Below, in pieces: positions 1-8,948 of a stretch of 64,000 nucleotides of DNA; position 1 is the stretch's first letter, and every line of letters starts with the position of its first letter. The DNA lies in the NCBI RefSeq assembly GCF_000258175.1, contig NZ_JH636049.1, positions 520,982 to 584,981 of the forward strand. The letters run 5' to 3'. Both the position numbers and the translations under genes were made by a program. This DNA comes from Saccharomonospora xinjiangensis XJ-54. GTDB taxonomy: Bacteria > Actinomycetota > Actinomycetes > Mycobacteriales > Pseudonocardiaceae. The notes beneath the pieces were generated by a model. That model searched no databases. It saw only the letters and a program-made list of their open reading frames with translations, and had not been told where the DNA came from.

Positions 1-2225
1 GCGCCACCCTGCTCGTCCTCATCCTTGACGACGATCAGGCTGATCTTGCCTCGGCTGTCGATGTCGGCGATCTCCACGCGCAGCTTGTCACCGACGTTGA
101 CGACGTCCTCGACCTTGTCGATGCGCTTGCCGCCGCCGAGCTTGGAGATGTGGACGAGACCGTCCTTGCCGGGCAGCAGCGACACGAACGCACCGAACGC
201 CGCCGTCTTCACGACGGTGCCGAGGAATCGCTCGCCGACCTTCGGCAGCTGCGGGTTGGCGATGGCGTTGATCTTGTCGATCGCGGCCTCGGCCGAGGGG
301 CCGTCGGCGGCACCCACGTAGATCGTGCCGTCGTCCTCGATGGAGATGTCGGCGCCGGTCTCCTCGGTGATCGAGTTGATCATCTTGCCCTTCGGGCCGA
401 TGACCTCGCCGATCTTGTCCACCGGAACCTTCACACTCGTGACGCGCGGCGCGTACGGGCTCATCTCGTCCGGCCTGTCGATGGCCTCGGCCATGACCTC
501 CAGGATCGTGAGCCGCGCGTCGCGGGCCTGGTTGAGCGCCGCGGCGAGGACGTCCGACGGGATGCCGTCCAGCTTGGTGTCGAGCTGCAACGCCGTGATG
601 ACGTCCCTGGTGCCCGCCACCTTGAAGTCCATGTCACCGAAGGCGTCCTCAGCTCCAAGGATGTCGGTGAGCGCCACGTACTGCGTCTCGCCCTCGACCT
701 CGTCCGACACGAGCCCCATCGCGATGCCCGCCACCGGAGCCTTCAGCGGCACACCCGCGTTGAAGAGGCTCATCGTGGACGCGCACACCGAACCCATCGA
801 GGTGGACCCGTTGGACCCGAGGGCTTCGGAGACCTGCCGGATGGCGTAGGGGAACTCCTCGCGCTTGGGCAGCACCGGCACGAGCGCGCGCTCCGCCAGC
901 ATCCCGTGGCCGATCTCGCGGCGCTTCGGGGTGCCGACCCTGCCGGTCTCGCCCGTGGAGAAGGGCGGGAAGTTGTAGTGGTGCAGGTAGCGCTTCGTCG
1001 TCTCCGGCGACAGCGTGTCGAGCTGCTGCTCCATGCGGAGCATGTTCAGCGTGGTGACCCCGAGGATCTGGGTCTCACCGCGCTCGAACAGCGCCGAACC
1101 GTGTGCCCTCGGCACCACGGAGACCTCGGCCGAGAGCTGACGGATGTCAGTGACCCCACGGCCGTCGATCCGCACCTTATCGCGGAGGATGCGCTGCCGG
1201 ATCAGCTTCTTGGTCAGCGCCCTGAACGCGGCGCCGATCTCCTTGTCGCGGCCCTCGAACGCCTCGCCCTCACCGAGACCGACACGCTCCAGCACGGCGC
1301 TCTTGACCTCGTCGATGGCGTCCTCGCGGTCCTGCTTGCCCGCGATGGTGAGCGCCTTGGCGAGGTCCTCAGTGGCGATGGCCGCGACCGCGTCGAAGGC
1401 GTCGGTCTGGTAGGCCGGGAACACCGGGAAGTCACCGACCGGCTTCGCGGCGGCGTCGGCAAGGCGCTGCTGCGCCTCGCACAGCACGCGAATGAACGGC
1501 TTCGCCGCGTCGAGGCCCTGCGCCACCGTCTGCTCCGTGGGTGCCGTGGCGCCCTCGGCGATCAGGTGCAGCGTGTTCTCGGTGCCCTCGGCCTCGACCA
1601 TCATGATCGCGACGTCCTCGGGCCGGTCGCCCACGATGCGGCCTGCCACGACCATGTTGAACGTGGCCAGCTCAAGCTGCTTCCACGTCGGGAACGCCAC
1701 CCACTGGTCCTCGATCAGCGCGACGCGCACGCCGCCGATCGGACCGGAGAACGGCAGCCCGCCGAGCTGGGTGGAGGCCGACGCGGCGTTGATCGCGAGC
1801 ACGTCGTAGGGGTCGTCCGGGTGCAGGCTCTGCACCGTGACGACGATCTGGATCTCGTTGCGCAGCCCGTCGGCGAACGAAGGACGCAGCGGGCGGTCGA
1901 TCAACCGGCAGGTGAGGATCGCGTCCGTTGACGGGCGGCCCTCCCTGCGGAAGAACGCGCCCGGAATACGCCCTGCCGCGTACATCCGCTCCTCGACGTC
2001 CACCGTGAGCGGGAAGAAGTCGAACTGTTCCTTTGGCTGCTTGGACGCGGTGGTCGCCGACAGCAGCATCGTCTCGTCGTCGAGATAGGCGACGACGGCC
2101 CCCGCGGCCTGCCTGGCGAGCCTTCCGGTCTCGAACCGGACGGTGCGGCTTCCGAACCGTCCGTTGTCGATCACGGCTTCCGTCTCGTGGACGGCTGGTG
2201 CGGCTGTACCGCTGAATTCAGTCAT
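1..2225 (-). CDS. pnp: Polyribonucleotide nucleotidyltransferase (PNPase), 3' end cut by window edge
   Basis: This is the phosphorolytic 3'-5' exoribonuclease and polymerase of bulk RNA turnover. The window holds about 741 codons; the stop lies beyond base 1. The N-terminus carries the first RNase PH domain. The second PH domain contains the phosphate-binding stretch [13 protein letters not shown] domain with IGPKGKMI sits near residue 610, and an S1 domain starts near residue 660 ([10 protein letters not shown]). Actinobacterial PNPases are about 750 residues, so only a short acidic tail is missing. The ATG at 2223-2225 has a GAGGAG Shine-Dalgarno nine bases upstream. It lies downstream of rpsO on the same strand, the usual rpsO-pnp order, with a strong hairpin between them. 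Identification is secure. Confidence 0.96.
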   Translation of the reverse strand, partial: MTEFSGTAAPAVHETEAVIDNGRFGSRTVRFETGRLARQAAGAVVAYLDDETMLLSATTASKQPKEQFDFFPLTVDVEERMYAAGRIPGAFFRREGRPSTDAILTCRLIDRPLRPSFADGLRNEIQIVVTVQSLHPDDPYDVLAINAASASTQLGGLPFSGPIGGVRVALIEDQWVAFPTWKQLELATFNMVVAGRIVGDRPEDVAIMMVEAEGTENTLHLIAEGATAPTEQTVAQGLDAAKPFIRVLCEAQQRLADAAAKPVGDFPVFPAYQTDAFDAVAAIATEDLAKALTIAGKQDREDAIDEVKSAVLERVGLGEGEAFEGRDKEIGAAFRALTKKLIRQRILRDKVRIDGRGVTDIRQLSAEVSVVPRAHGSALFERGETQILGVTTLNMLRMEQQLDTLSPETTKRYLHHYNFPPFSTGETGRVGTPKRREIGHGMLAERALVPVLPKREEFPYAIRQVSEALGSNGSTSMGSVCASTMSLFNAGVPLKAPVAGIAMGLVSDEVEGETQYVALTDILGAEDAFGDMDFKVAGTRDVITALQLDTKLDGIPSDVLAAALNQARDARLTILEVMAEAIDRPDEMSPYAPRVTSVKVPVDKIGEVIGPKGKMINSITEETGADISIEDDGTIYVGAADGPSAEAAIDKINAIANPQLPKVGERFLGTVVKTAAFGAFVSLLPGKDGLVHISKLGGGKRIDKVEDVVNVGDKLRVEIADIDSRGKISLIVVKDEDEQGG

Positions 2226-2410
2226 GTGTTGTTACTCCTCGTACGTCCGGGCTGGCGCCTCCCCGCTCGTCGGGGTACGCGCGAGGTACGAGGCCGGTCA
2301 TCGATCGAAGCCGGCGGGACTGCCTGGACTGTCCCGGCGGCCACTACCGAGGACCGGCTGCGGCGTCCTCGTGCGCAACTGCGCTGGCCCACTGGTGTTG
2401 CTCTCTTGTA

Positions 2411-2450
2411 CCGAGGGGGCGTGACCCCGGTCGGAGTCACGCCCCCTCGG
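2411..2450 (-). terminator. Hairpin between rpsO and pnp
   Basis: A perfect inverted repeat of 15 bp per arm (2411-2425 and 2436-2450) with a 10-base loop starts 7 bases past the rpsO stop codon. There is no T-run after it on either strand, as is common in high-GC actinobacteria. It could end most rpsO transcripts or protect and process the rpsO-pnp mRNA. In E. coli both a terminator and an RNase III hairpin lie in this gap. The structure is seen directly; its function is inferred. Confidence 0.75.
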
Positions 2451-2456
2451 AGCCTG

Positions 2457-2726
2457 TCATCGACGCAGGCCGAGCCGCTGAATCAGCGACCGGTACCGCG
2501 CGATATCCACGCGCATCAGGTAGTTGAGCAGCCGGCGGCGGCGGCCGACCAGCAGCAACAGGCCACGACGCGAGTGGTGGTCGTGCTTGTGCATCTTGAG
2601 GTGCTCGGTGAGACCGATGATCCGCTTCGTCAGCAGGGCCACCTGGGCCTCCGGCGATCCCGTGTCGGACTCGTGGAGCCCGTACTCCGCCAGGATCGAC
2701 TTCTTCTCTTCGGTGGTCAGCGCCAC
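2457..2726 (-). CDS. rpsO: 30S ribosomal protein S15
   Basis: An 89-residue primary 16S rRNA-binding protein of the small-subunit platform. The sequence shows the S15 core [16 protein letters not shown], the [13 protein letters not shown] segment that contacts rRNA, and the RRLLNYL helix. I chose the GTG at 2724-2726 rather than an ATG further upstream because it gives the family length and N-terminus (ALTTEEKK). It also has a GAGGAG ribosome-binding site about seven bases upstream. A TAGTCT hexamer at 2809-2814 on the minus strand could be its -10 element, giving a leader of about 75 bases. It is followed by the hairpin and pnp. Confidence 0.96.
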   Translation of the reverse strand: MALTTEEKKSILAEYGLHESDTGSPEAQVALLTKRIIGLTEHLKMHKHDHHSRRGLLLLVGRRRRLLNYLMRVDIARYRSLIQRLGLRR

Positions 2727-2808
2727 GTGTGAACTCCTCGAACTTGTGCCGTGTTGTCGATTCTCGCAAGTACCGGCCGCCACGGACCGCAGCCGGACTC
2801 GACTGTCG

Positions 2809-2814
2809 AGACTA
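2809..2814 (-). promoter_or_regulatory. Candidate -10 element for rpsO
   Basis: TAGTCT read on the minus strand fits the actinobacterial TAnnnT -10 pattern. It sits in the 122-bp gap between rpsO and the upstream gene. No convincing -35 is visible, so this is a weak call. Confidence 0.3.
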
Positions 2815-2848
2815 TCAGCTCACCCTGTGCGTTCCCGTTCGCACGCGC

Positions 2849-3406
2849 TCACCCGGGCGCGTCGAGCGCGAACCGGGTGACCACGCTGTAGAGCGGCGCA
2901 CCGCCGGGCTCGCGGGACGGCTCGCTGCGCATCAGCACCACCTCGGTCGCGGCCCATTCCGGGCTCCGGACCTCCGCGAGACTCGTGCGCCACCGCTCGA
3001 TCACCGACTGGGTTCTGCGTTCTTGGGCCCACGTCCCGCGCCGGGCCAGTGCCAGCGTGAGGTGGGCGATGTAAGGGCGGTTCTCGCCATCGGGTCTCGC
3101 GGCCGCCGCCACCTCGTCGAGGCCGCGCCCCCGCACCCCCATCCACAGTACTCCGCGGAACGATCCCGCCCCCTCGATCCGCACCACCGGCGCCGCGAGC
3201 CCGGCCAGCCGCGTCCTCAACCACTCGGCCCGCTGCTCGATCAGATCCGTTCCGTAGAAGCCGAGGGTGATGTGCCACCGGGCCCTCGTGGTCCACCGCA
3301 ATCCCGGCGAGCGGCGATGCCCGGCCTGCCGCAGTTCACGGTGGAGGGCGGTGACCACCCCTGGCGGCGGTATCACCGCGCTGAACAGCCGAGCCCGCTC
3401 CGCCAC
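2849..3406 (-). CDS. thpR: RNA 2',3'-cyclic phosphodiesterase (2H family)
   Basis: A 185-residue member of the 2H phosphoesterase/LigT family, which opens 2',3'-cyclic phosphate ends of RNA; the physiological substrate is usually unknown. Both catalytic HxT motifs are present: HITLGF at residues 45-50 and HLTLAL at 115-120. The length matches the ThpR family (about 180). It lies on the minus strand, 11 bases downstream of the HTH gene, so the two are probably co-transcribed. The family call is firm. The in vivo role (tRNA-splicing-type ligation or RNA end healing) is not shown by sequence. Confidence 0.85.
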   Translation of the reverse strand: MAERARLFSAVIPPPGVVTALHRELRQAGHRRSPGLRWTTRARWHITLGFYGTDLIEQRAEWLRTRLAGLAAPVVRIEGAGSFRGVLWMGVRGRGLDEVAAAARPDGENRPYIAHLTLALARRGTWAQERRTQSVIERWRTSLAEVRSPEWAATEVVLMRSEPSREPGGAPLYSVVTRFALDAPG

Positions 3407-3417
3407 GGCGGTCGAGC

Positions 3418-3897
3418 CTACTGCGCCTTCCCCGCCCTGCGCAGGAGATCGGCGATGGCCGGGAAGTCGGCGTCGAGACGTTCGGCGGCCTCCAGCAGGC
3501 TCTCGTCCTCCGCGATCTCGCGCAGGGCGGTGAGCACGGCGGTCTCGTCGGGGCCGGTCCCCACGGGGAAATTGTCCCGGTTCACCGTGGGCCGCGACGC
3601 CTTGACGTCCTCGAGAGCGGCCCTGATGGCCTCCTTGCTGCCCGCCGCGACATCCGGTGTGAGCACCTTGCGTTCGAGCATGATGAGCCTGGCGAGAACG
3701 ACCGGGTTGCCGATCTTGGCGCGCCGCCCGCTCATCACCTGGCTGAGCATGGGTGCGCTGATGCCGAGGACCTCGGCGAGGTAGGCCTGCGAGACGTCGA
3801 AGGCGACCACAAGTCTGCGCACCCGATCACCGAGTGGTTCGCCGTACCACTCGCGCTGCAACGCGATGTTCCGCTGGACGATCTTGTGGTCATCCAC
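3418..3897 (-). CDS. Helix-turn-helix DNA-binding protein
   Basis: A 159-residue protein with an XRE/Cro-like helix-turn-helix at about residues 30-62 (AYLAEVLGISAPMLSQVMSGRR). This is followed by a helical acidic C-terminal half with no recognisable ligand domain. It lies between ribF and the 2H phosphoesterase on the same strand. The 138-bp gap to ribF suggests it may have its own promoter. Related HTH proteins are common next to ribF in actinobacteria, but I know of no established function. Regulation of a neighbouring gene is possible; nothing in the sequence proves it. Confidence 0.75.
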   Translation of the reverse strand: MDDHKIVQRNIALQREWYGEPLGDRVRRLVVAFDVSQAYLAEVLGISAPMLSQVMSGRRAKIGNPVVLARLIMLERKVLTPDVAAGSKEAIRAALEDVKASRPTVNRDNFPVGTGPDETAVLTALREIAEDESLLEAAERLDADFPAIADLLRRAGKAQ

Positions 3898-4035
3898 GGT
3901 TGCGCTCTGCTCCCCTCCACGACGGCGGCCGGGGACACCCGGCCAGTCAGCATCTTCTCAGGCGGGACAGCGGTCCGGGGCGAAACGGCGAAGGCATTCG
4001 CAATAGCACCCGCGCCACCCTGTCCCGCTGCGGCC

Positions 4036-4995
4036 TCACGCCCCCAGTGCCTGCCTGGTGCGCAGCACATCCTTGTCGATCTCGGCGACGAGCGCGTCCG
4101 GGGTGTCGAAGGCGATCTGGCCCCGCAGCCGCCGCACGAAGTCCAGGGCGACGTGCTGCCCGTACAGGTCGCTGTCGAAATCGAGCACGTACGCCTCCAC
4201 CGTGCGTTCGCGCCCCGAGAAGGTGGGGTTGGTACCCACCGAGACGGCCGAGGGCAGCCGCTTGCCGCCCGCGCCTTGCGGAACGAACCAGCAGGCGTAC
4301 ACCCCGTCCGCGGGCACGGCGGCGAAGCGGGGCAGCGAGAGGTTGGCTGTCGGGTAGCCGAGGTCGCGTCCACGTCCTTCACCGCGCACGACAATGCCCT
4401 CGAGCCGGTGCGGCCTGCCGAGTGCCTCGGCCGCGGCTACCACCTCACCGGCGTCGATGCACGACCGCACGTACGTGGACGAGTAGGTGATCTCGGTGTG
4501 CTCGCCGTCCTCCGGCGACGAGTGGCCCTGCAAGCCTGCTTCGTGCGCCGTGAACCCGAACCGCCGCCCCAGCGTCTTCAGCGTCTCCACCGTGCCCGCG
4601 GCCTTGTGCCCGAACCGGAAGTTCTCGCCGACGATCACCGTGGCGGCGTGCAGCCGATCGACGAGGATCTCGTGCACGAACTCGTCGGGGCTCAGCCGCG
4701 ACAGCTCCACGGTGAACGGCAGGACGGCGAAGACATCGACACCGAGTTGCTCGACCAGTTCGGCTTTGCGCGTCAGCGTCGTGAGCTGAGCGGGATGGCT
4801 GCCGGGACGCACGACCTCGGCCGGATGCGGGTCGAAGGTGAGGACCACGCTCGGCAGCCCTCGTTGCCGAGCGACCTCCACGGTGCGGGAGATCAGCGCC
4901 TGGTGCCCCTTGTGGACACCGTCGAACACTCCGATCGTCACCACGCACCGGCCCCAATCGCCGGGAAGGTCCGTCACACCACGCCATCGCTGCAC
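4036..4995 (-). CDS. ribF: Bifunctional riboflavin kinase/FAD synthetase
   Basis: A 319-residue enzyme that phosphorylates riboflavin to FMN and adenylates FMN to FAD. The N-terminal nucleotidyltransferase domain shows GVFDGVHKGHQALI, including the HxGH-type motif near residues 24-32. The C-terminal flavokinase domain shows GYPTANLSLP, whose PTAN motif binds Mg-ATP. The length matches bacterial RibF (about 310). It lies 97 bp downstream of truB on the minus strand, the standard truB-ribF order in actinobacteria. Confidence 0.95.
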   Translation of the reverse strand: MQRWRGVTDLPGDWGRCVVTIGVFDGVHKGHQALISRTVEVARQRGLPSVVLTFDPHPAEVVRPGSHPAQLTTLTRKAELVEQLGVDVFAVLPFTVELSRLSPDEFVHEILVDRLHAATVIVGENFRFGHKAAGTVETLKTLGRRFGFTAHEAGLQGHSSPEDGEHTEITYSSTYVRSCIDAGEVVAAAEALGRPHRLEGIVVRGEGRGRDLGYPTANLSLPRFAAVPADGVYACWFVPQGAGGKRLPSAVSVGTNPTFSGRERTVEAYVLDFDSDLYGQHVALDFVRRLRGQIAFDTPDALVAEIDKDVLRTRQALGA

Positions 4996-5092
4996 GTGAT
5001 GCAGCGTAACCGTGCGGGAGGGGCCACCCTGCCGGTGGGCAGGGCCGCACCGCGCCGCTCACCGCCCGCCGCACATGGGCGAGGGAAACGAC

Positions 5093-5989
5093 TTACGCGG
5101 GGTCGAGCACGACCACCGGCCGCGCGGTGTGCCCCGCGTCCTCGGCCAGCGCGAGCACACGGCCGTCCGGCGCGAACACGCCGTAGGTTCCGGAGAGCCC
5201 GGTCGCGGGGACCCGCTGCCCGTGCCGGATCGCGGCGGCCGACGACGCGTCCACGTCCGCGCGGGGAAAGGCCGCCGCCACCGCCTCGGCAAGAGTCAGC
5301 GACAGGCCGGGTTCGCGCTCGACGTCGTCGAGGGTGCGAGCCTTCGCCAGCGTGAACGGGCCCGCGGACGTACGCCGCAACGCGGCGAGGTGACCACCGA
5401 CACCCAGCGCGGCACCGAGGTCACGGGCCAGCGCGCGCACGTAGGTACCCGACGAGCAGTCCACCATCACGTCGAGTTCGAGGCTTCCGGCGTCCCTGCG
5501 GGTGGCCCGCAGATCGAAGCGGTACACGCTGACGGGCCTCGCGGGAAGGTCCACGTCCTCGCCCGCGCGCACCATGGCGTACGCCCGCTTCCCTCCGACC
5601 TTGATCGCGCTCACCGCGCTGGGTTTCTGGAGGATGTCACCGGTGAGCGCGGCGATCCCGGCCTCGATCTCGGCGTCGGAGACAGCGGCGACGGCCTGGC
5701 CGTCCGCGCGGGAGATGACCTCTCCTTCGGCGTCGTCGGTCGTGGTCGCCGCGCCGAGCGCGATCGTGGCGAGGTAGGTCTTGCGGTCGAGCGCGAGGTG
5801 GCCGAGCAGCTTGGTGGCACGCTCGATGCCGAGCACGAGCACTCCGGTGGCCATGGGATCGAGCGTTCCCGCGTGACCGACCTTGCGGGTGCGCAGGAAC
5901 CGGCGAACCTTGGCGACGACGTCGTGGGACGTCATCCCCCCGGGTTTGTCGATGATCAGCAGTCCGGGAGAGGGAGCGAGGGCAGACAC
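5093..5989 (-). CDS. truB: tRNA pseudouridine(55) synthase
   Basis: A 298-residue TruB that makes pseudouridine 55 in the T-loop of tRNAs. The start of the catalytic domain reads LIIDKPGGMTSHDVV. The catalytic aspartate is D44 in HAGTLDPMATGVL. A C-terminal PUA-like region ends in a short tail (VVVLDPA). The frame stays open upstream to 6184, but the extension is Arg-rich and unlike the family. The GTG at 5987-5989 gives the expected N-terminus. No strong Shine-Dalgarno is visible before it. Confidence 0.93.
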   Translation of the reverse strand: MSALAPSPGLLIIDKPGGMTSHDVVAKVRRFLRTRKVGHAGTLDPMATGVLVLGIERATKLLGHLALDRKTYLATIALGAATTTDDAEGEVISRADGQAVAAVSDAEIEAGIAALTGDILQKPSAVSAIKVGGKRAYAMVRAGEDVDLPARPVSVYRFDLRATRRDAGSLELDVMVDCSSGTYVRALARDLGAALGVGGHLAALRRTSAGPFTLAKARTLDDVEREPGLSLTLAEAVAAAFPRADVDASSAAAIRHGQRVPATGLSGTYGVFAPDGRVLALAEDAGHTARPVVVLDPA

Positions 5990-6050
5990 GCCCGCAGGGT
6001 AGCCGCCGCCCTGCCAGGAGCAGAGCGGCGGTCGCCGGTGCGGACGGCGG

Positions 6051-7391
6051 TCAGGCCGCCGACGGCGTGCGTTCGAGAGAGACGCCGGCCGCGTCCCAGC
6101 GGTGCCTGCGCAACCGCACGGGAACCGGCTCGCCCCGCTCCTCCGCCGCGAACACGGCCGCCCGAGCCCGCAGCCACCACACACTCATCCGCCACGCACC
6201 GACGGCGAGCACGACCGGCATCGTCAGCAGCGCGATCCGGTAGTCGCCACCCGTGACCTCCAGCAGCACGCCGACGGCCAGCGCCACCACGGTGGTGGCG
6301 ACGAACCCTCCCACGTTGACGATCCCGGTGGCCGTGCCGACCCGGGAGATCGGGTTGTAGTCGCGGGCGAGCGCGAACCCGATCGTGGAGAACGGCCCGC
6401 CGAATGAGAGGACCGTGAACGCGGGCACCAGCACGGCGACCGGCACCTGACCGGGCCAGCCGAGCAGCACCGCCCACGTCACCCCGACCGTCGCGAGGTA
6501 GGTGACCGCGAGTGGCATCCGTAGCTCCGGCCTTCGCCCGACGAACCCGCCGAGCACGGGACCACCGACCATCGCGCCCACGACGAACACCGCCAGCAGC
6601 GAACTCGCCGTCGTGGCCGGATAGCCCTGCCCGTCAACGAGGAACGGCAGTCCCCACAGCAGCACCATGACGTTCTGGGAGAACGGCGCCGAGAAGTGCG
6701 TCCAGAACCCGAGCCTGGTGCCGGGAACCCGCACCGCCTCCCGCAGCTGTGCCACGACTTCCGACATCGACACCGACGGCGAGGCCGCCGTGCGGTGGGA
6801 CGGTGTGTCCCGCACGCGCAGGGTGACCGCCGCGGTGAACGCCAGCGTCACCAACCCTGCCGCGAGGAAGGTGGGTGTCCAGCCTGGCCCCGCGAGCAGC
6901 AGCGTCAGTGGCAGAGTGGCGGCGAGGTTACCGAGGAAACCGAGGGTGCCCGTCAACGCGGTGACGAGCATGTACTGCCTGCCGGGGAAGTGGTTGGCGG
7001 CAAGGCGCAACACCGAGACGAACGTCAGGGCGTCACCGAGCCCGAGCACACCGCGCGCGACGAGCGCGACGGCGTAGGTCTGGGCGAGCGCGAGCAGCAC
7101 CTGCCCGAGCCCCAGGAAAAGCAGAGCGCCGGTGAGGACCCTGCGGGGCCCGAACCGGTCAACCAGCACTCCGGTGGGGACCTGCATGGCCGCGTACACA
7201 CCGATCTGCAAGACGGTGAACGTGGCCAGAGCGGCGGAGCCGACGCCGAATCGTTCGGCGGCGTCGAGACCCGCGACCCCGAGCGAGGTGCGGTGGAAAA
7301 CGGCGAGCAGGTAGACGACGGCGGCTGTCAACCAGATCAACCACGACGTCAGCGGCGAGGCGGGCGCGGTCGTGGCAGGTCGGGACGGCAA
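6051..7391 (-). CDS. Major facilitator superfamily transporter
   Basis: A 446-residue polytopic membrane protein with about 12 hydrophobic segments and the MFS loop 2-3 signature (GVLVDRFGPRRVL, residues near 75-87). A short cytoplasmic tail rich in Arg follows the last helix. It resembles the nitrate/nitrite-porter and sugar-phosphate-type MFS branch, but the substrate cannot be read from sequence. It sits in the minus-strand translation cluster between truB and a MATE exporter. An inverted GTATCG repeat lies about 80-105 bp upstream of its start and could bind a regulator. Confidence 0.85.
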   Translation of the reverse strand: MPSRPATTAPASPLTSWLIWLTAAVVYLLAVFHRTSLGVAGLDAAERFGVGSAALATFTVLQIGVYAAMQVPTGVLVDRFGPRRVLTGALLFLGLGQVLLALAQTYAVALVARGVLGLGDALTFVSVLRLAANHFPGRQYMLVTALTGTLGFLGNLAATLPLTLLLAGPGWTPTFLAAGLVTLAFTAAVTLRVRDTPSHRTAASPSVSMSEVVAQLREAVRVPGTRLGFWTHFSAPFSQNVMVLLWGLPFLVDGQGYPATTASSLLAVFVVGAMVGGPVLGGFVGRRPELRMPLAVTYLATVGVTWAVLLGWPGQVPVAVLVPAFTVLSFGGPFSTIGFALARDYNPISRVGTATGIVNVGGFVATTVVALAVGVLLEVTGGDYRIALLTMPVVLAVGAWRMSVWWLRARAAVFAAEERGEPVPVRLRRHRWDAAGVSLERTPSAA

Positions 7392-7471
7392 GAAGACTCC
7401 TCACAGTGCGGGCCGGGCGGCCGTTCGGATAAGGACCGTTCGGGGCGGCGCGACAGTGGGTCCCGACAGTT

Positions 7472-7495
7472 GTATCGCCTCAACAACCACGATAC
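7472..7495. promoter_or_regulatory. Inverted repeat upstream of the MFS gene
   Basis: GTATCG at 7472-7477 and its inverse CGATAC at 7490-7495 are separated by 12 bases. They lie in the 198-bp gap between the MATE gene's stop and the MFS gene's start. A dyad of this spacing could be a TetR/MarR-like operator for the MFS gene. No regulator gene is adjacent. Confidence 0.3.
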
Positions 7496-7589
7496 TTACC
7501 CGTGATCTCGGTGTGATTGGCCACAGTGACCGTGCTCGCACGAGGGGCAGCCCGGCTGCGCTTCACGCCTTCACGAGCCCTTTCGGCTT

Positions 7590-8897
7590 CTACACCCCTT
7601 CCGTGGCCCAGCGGCCCGAACGCCACCGCACCACCACGAACACCAGGCGCAGCAGCATGAACACCGTCAGTCCCGTCCAGATCCCGAGGAGTCCCCAGCC
7701 GAGGGCCAGTGACACCCAGATCAGCGGCAGGTACCCGAGCATGGCGCTGCCCAGCGTCGCCGTGCGCAGGAACGCGGCGTCACCCGCGCCGAGGAGAACA
7801 CCGTCCAGCGCGAACACCACCCCAGCCACGGGTTGCAGCGCCACGAAGAACCACCAGGCCTGCGGGATGGTGGCGAGCACCCCGGCGTCGGTGGTGAACA
7901 CGTGCGGCAGCACCGGGTACGCCGCCGCGAACACCACCCCCAGCACGCAGCCGAATACCAGCCCGTAGGTGACGATCTGCGCGGCGATCCCCCGCGCCCG
8001 CCGCGCATCGCGCGCACCGAGCGCCGCACCCACGAGCGACTGCGCCGCGATGGCGACGGAGTCGAGCACAAGCGACAGGAACGTCCAGAGCTGCCACACC
8101 ACCTGGTGCGCGCCGACGGCCTCGGTGGACGTGCGCGCGGCCACCGCCGTGGCGGACACGAAACACGCCTGGAACGCCAGGCTCCGCAGCACGAGGTCGC
8201 GGCCCAGCCGCAGCTGGCCGCGCATCACCACGAGGTCGGGCCTGGCGAGGCTGCCCTCCCGCGCCAGCGCCAGCAGGAACAGGGTCGCCGACACGGTCTG
8301 CGCGACGACGTTGGCGACGGCGGAGCCCTCAAGACCCCAGCCGACGGGGTACACGAGCACCGGACACAAAACGGCCGACAGCGCGTTGCCCGCCAGGACG
8401 TAGCGCAGCGGGCGCATCGTGTCCTGCACGCCGCGCATCCAGCCGTTGCCCGCCATCGTGACGAGGATCAGCGGAGCGCCGAACAGGGCGATGCGCAGCC
8501 ACGACACCGTCCGCTCGGCGACGGCGGTGTCCCCCGACATCGCCATCGCGACGGGTTCGGCCAGCACCTGCCCCACGACGAGCACCACGACGCCGACCGC
8601 GAGCGCGAGCCACGTCGCCTGCACACCCTCGCCGACGGCCTCGGCGCGCCGTCCCGCGCCGTACAGCCGGGCGGTGCGCGACGTCGTGCCGTAGGACAGG
8701 AAGGTCAGCTGCGTGGACAGCAGTGACAGCAGGGTTCCGCCGAGCGCGAGACCGGCGAGTGGCAGCGCGCCGAGATGACCGACCACGGCGGTGTCCACGA
8801 GCACGTAGAGCGGTTCCGCCGCCAGCACCCCGAGCGCGGGCACGGCGAGCCGCCACACCTGCCTGGCGGGAACGCGGTGCCGGATCGTGTCAGTCAT
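7590..8897 (-). CDS. MATE family efflux transporter (DinF-like)
   Basis: A 435-residue, 12-helix membrane exporter of the MATE/DinF family, which moves drugs or metabolites outward using H+ or Na+ gradients. The N-terminal half shows PLYVLVDTAVVGHLGALPL, typical of DinF-type MATE proteins, and the two halves have the expected internal similarity. I start at the ATG 8895-8897 (MTDTIRHR); the 21-residue extension upstream is not family-like. TACGCT at 8905-8910 ends seven bases before this ATG, which fits a leaderless transcript. A MATE gene downstream of rbfA is a common actinobacterial arrangement, but the DHH phosphoesterase gene usually found between them is not here. Confidence 0.87.
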   Translation of the reverse strand: MTDTIRHRVPARQVWRLAVPALGVLAAEPLYVLVDTAVVGHLGALPLAGLALGGTLLSLLSTQLTFLSYGTTSRTARLYGAGRRAEAVGEGVQATWLALAVGVVVLVVGQVLAEPVAMAMSGDTAVAERTVSWLRIALFGAPLILVTMAGNGWMRGVQDTMRPLRYVLAGNALSAVLCPVLVYPVGWGLEGSAVANVVAQTVSATLFLLALAREGSLARPDLVVMRGQLRLGRDLVLRSLAFQACFVSATAVAARTSTEAVGAHQVVWQLWTFLSLVLDSVAIAAQSLVGAALGARDARRARGIAAQIVTYGLVFGCVLGVVFAAAYPVLPHVFTTDAGVLATIPQAWWFFVALQPVAGVVFALDGVLLGAGDAAFLRTATLGSAMLGYLPLIWVSLALGWGLLGIWTGLTVFMLLRLVFVVVRWRSGRWATEGV

Positions 8898-8904
8898 CGA
8901 GGGC

Positions 8905-8910
8905 AGCGTA
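8905..8910 (-). promoter_or_regulatory. -10 element for a leaderless MATE mRNA
   Basis: TACGCT (minus strand) fits TAnnnT and ends 7 bases before the MATE ATG. No Shine-Dalgarno is present, so transcription probably starts at or next to the A of the start codon. Confidence 0.5.
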
Positions 8911-8948
8911 ATCGGCCTCCGGCAGGTCTCGGCTAGGCTCTCTGGCCG

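Noticed and set aside
150..1931. 593-codon open frame on the plus strand antisense to pnp
   Set aside because: It is opposite a clear PNPase gene, is Arg/Asp/Leu-biased with no family features, and is explained by GC-rich third positions.
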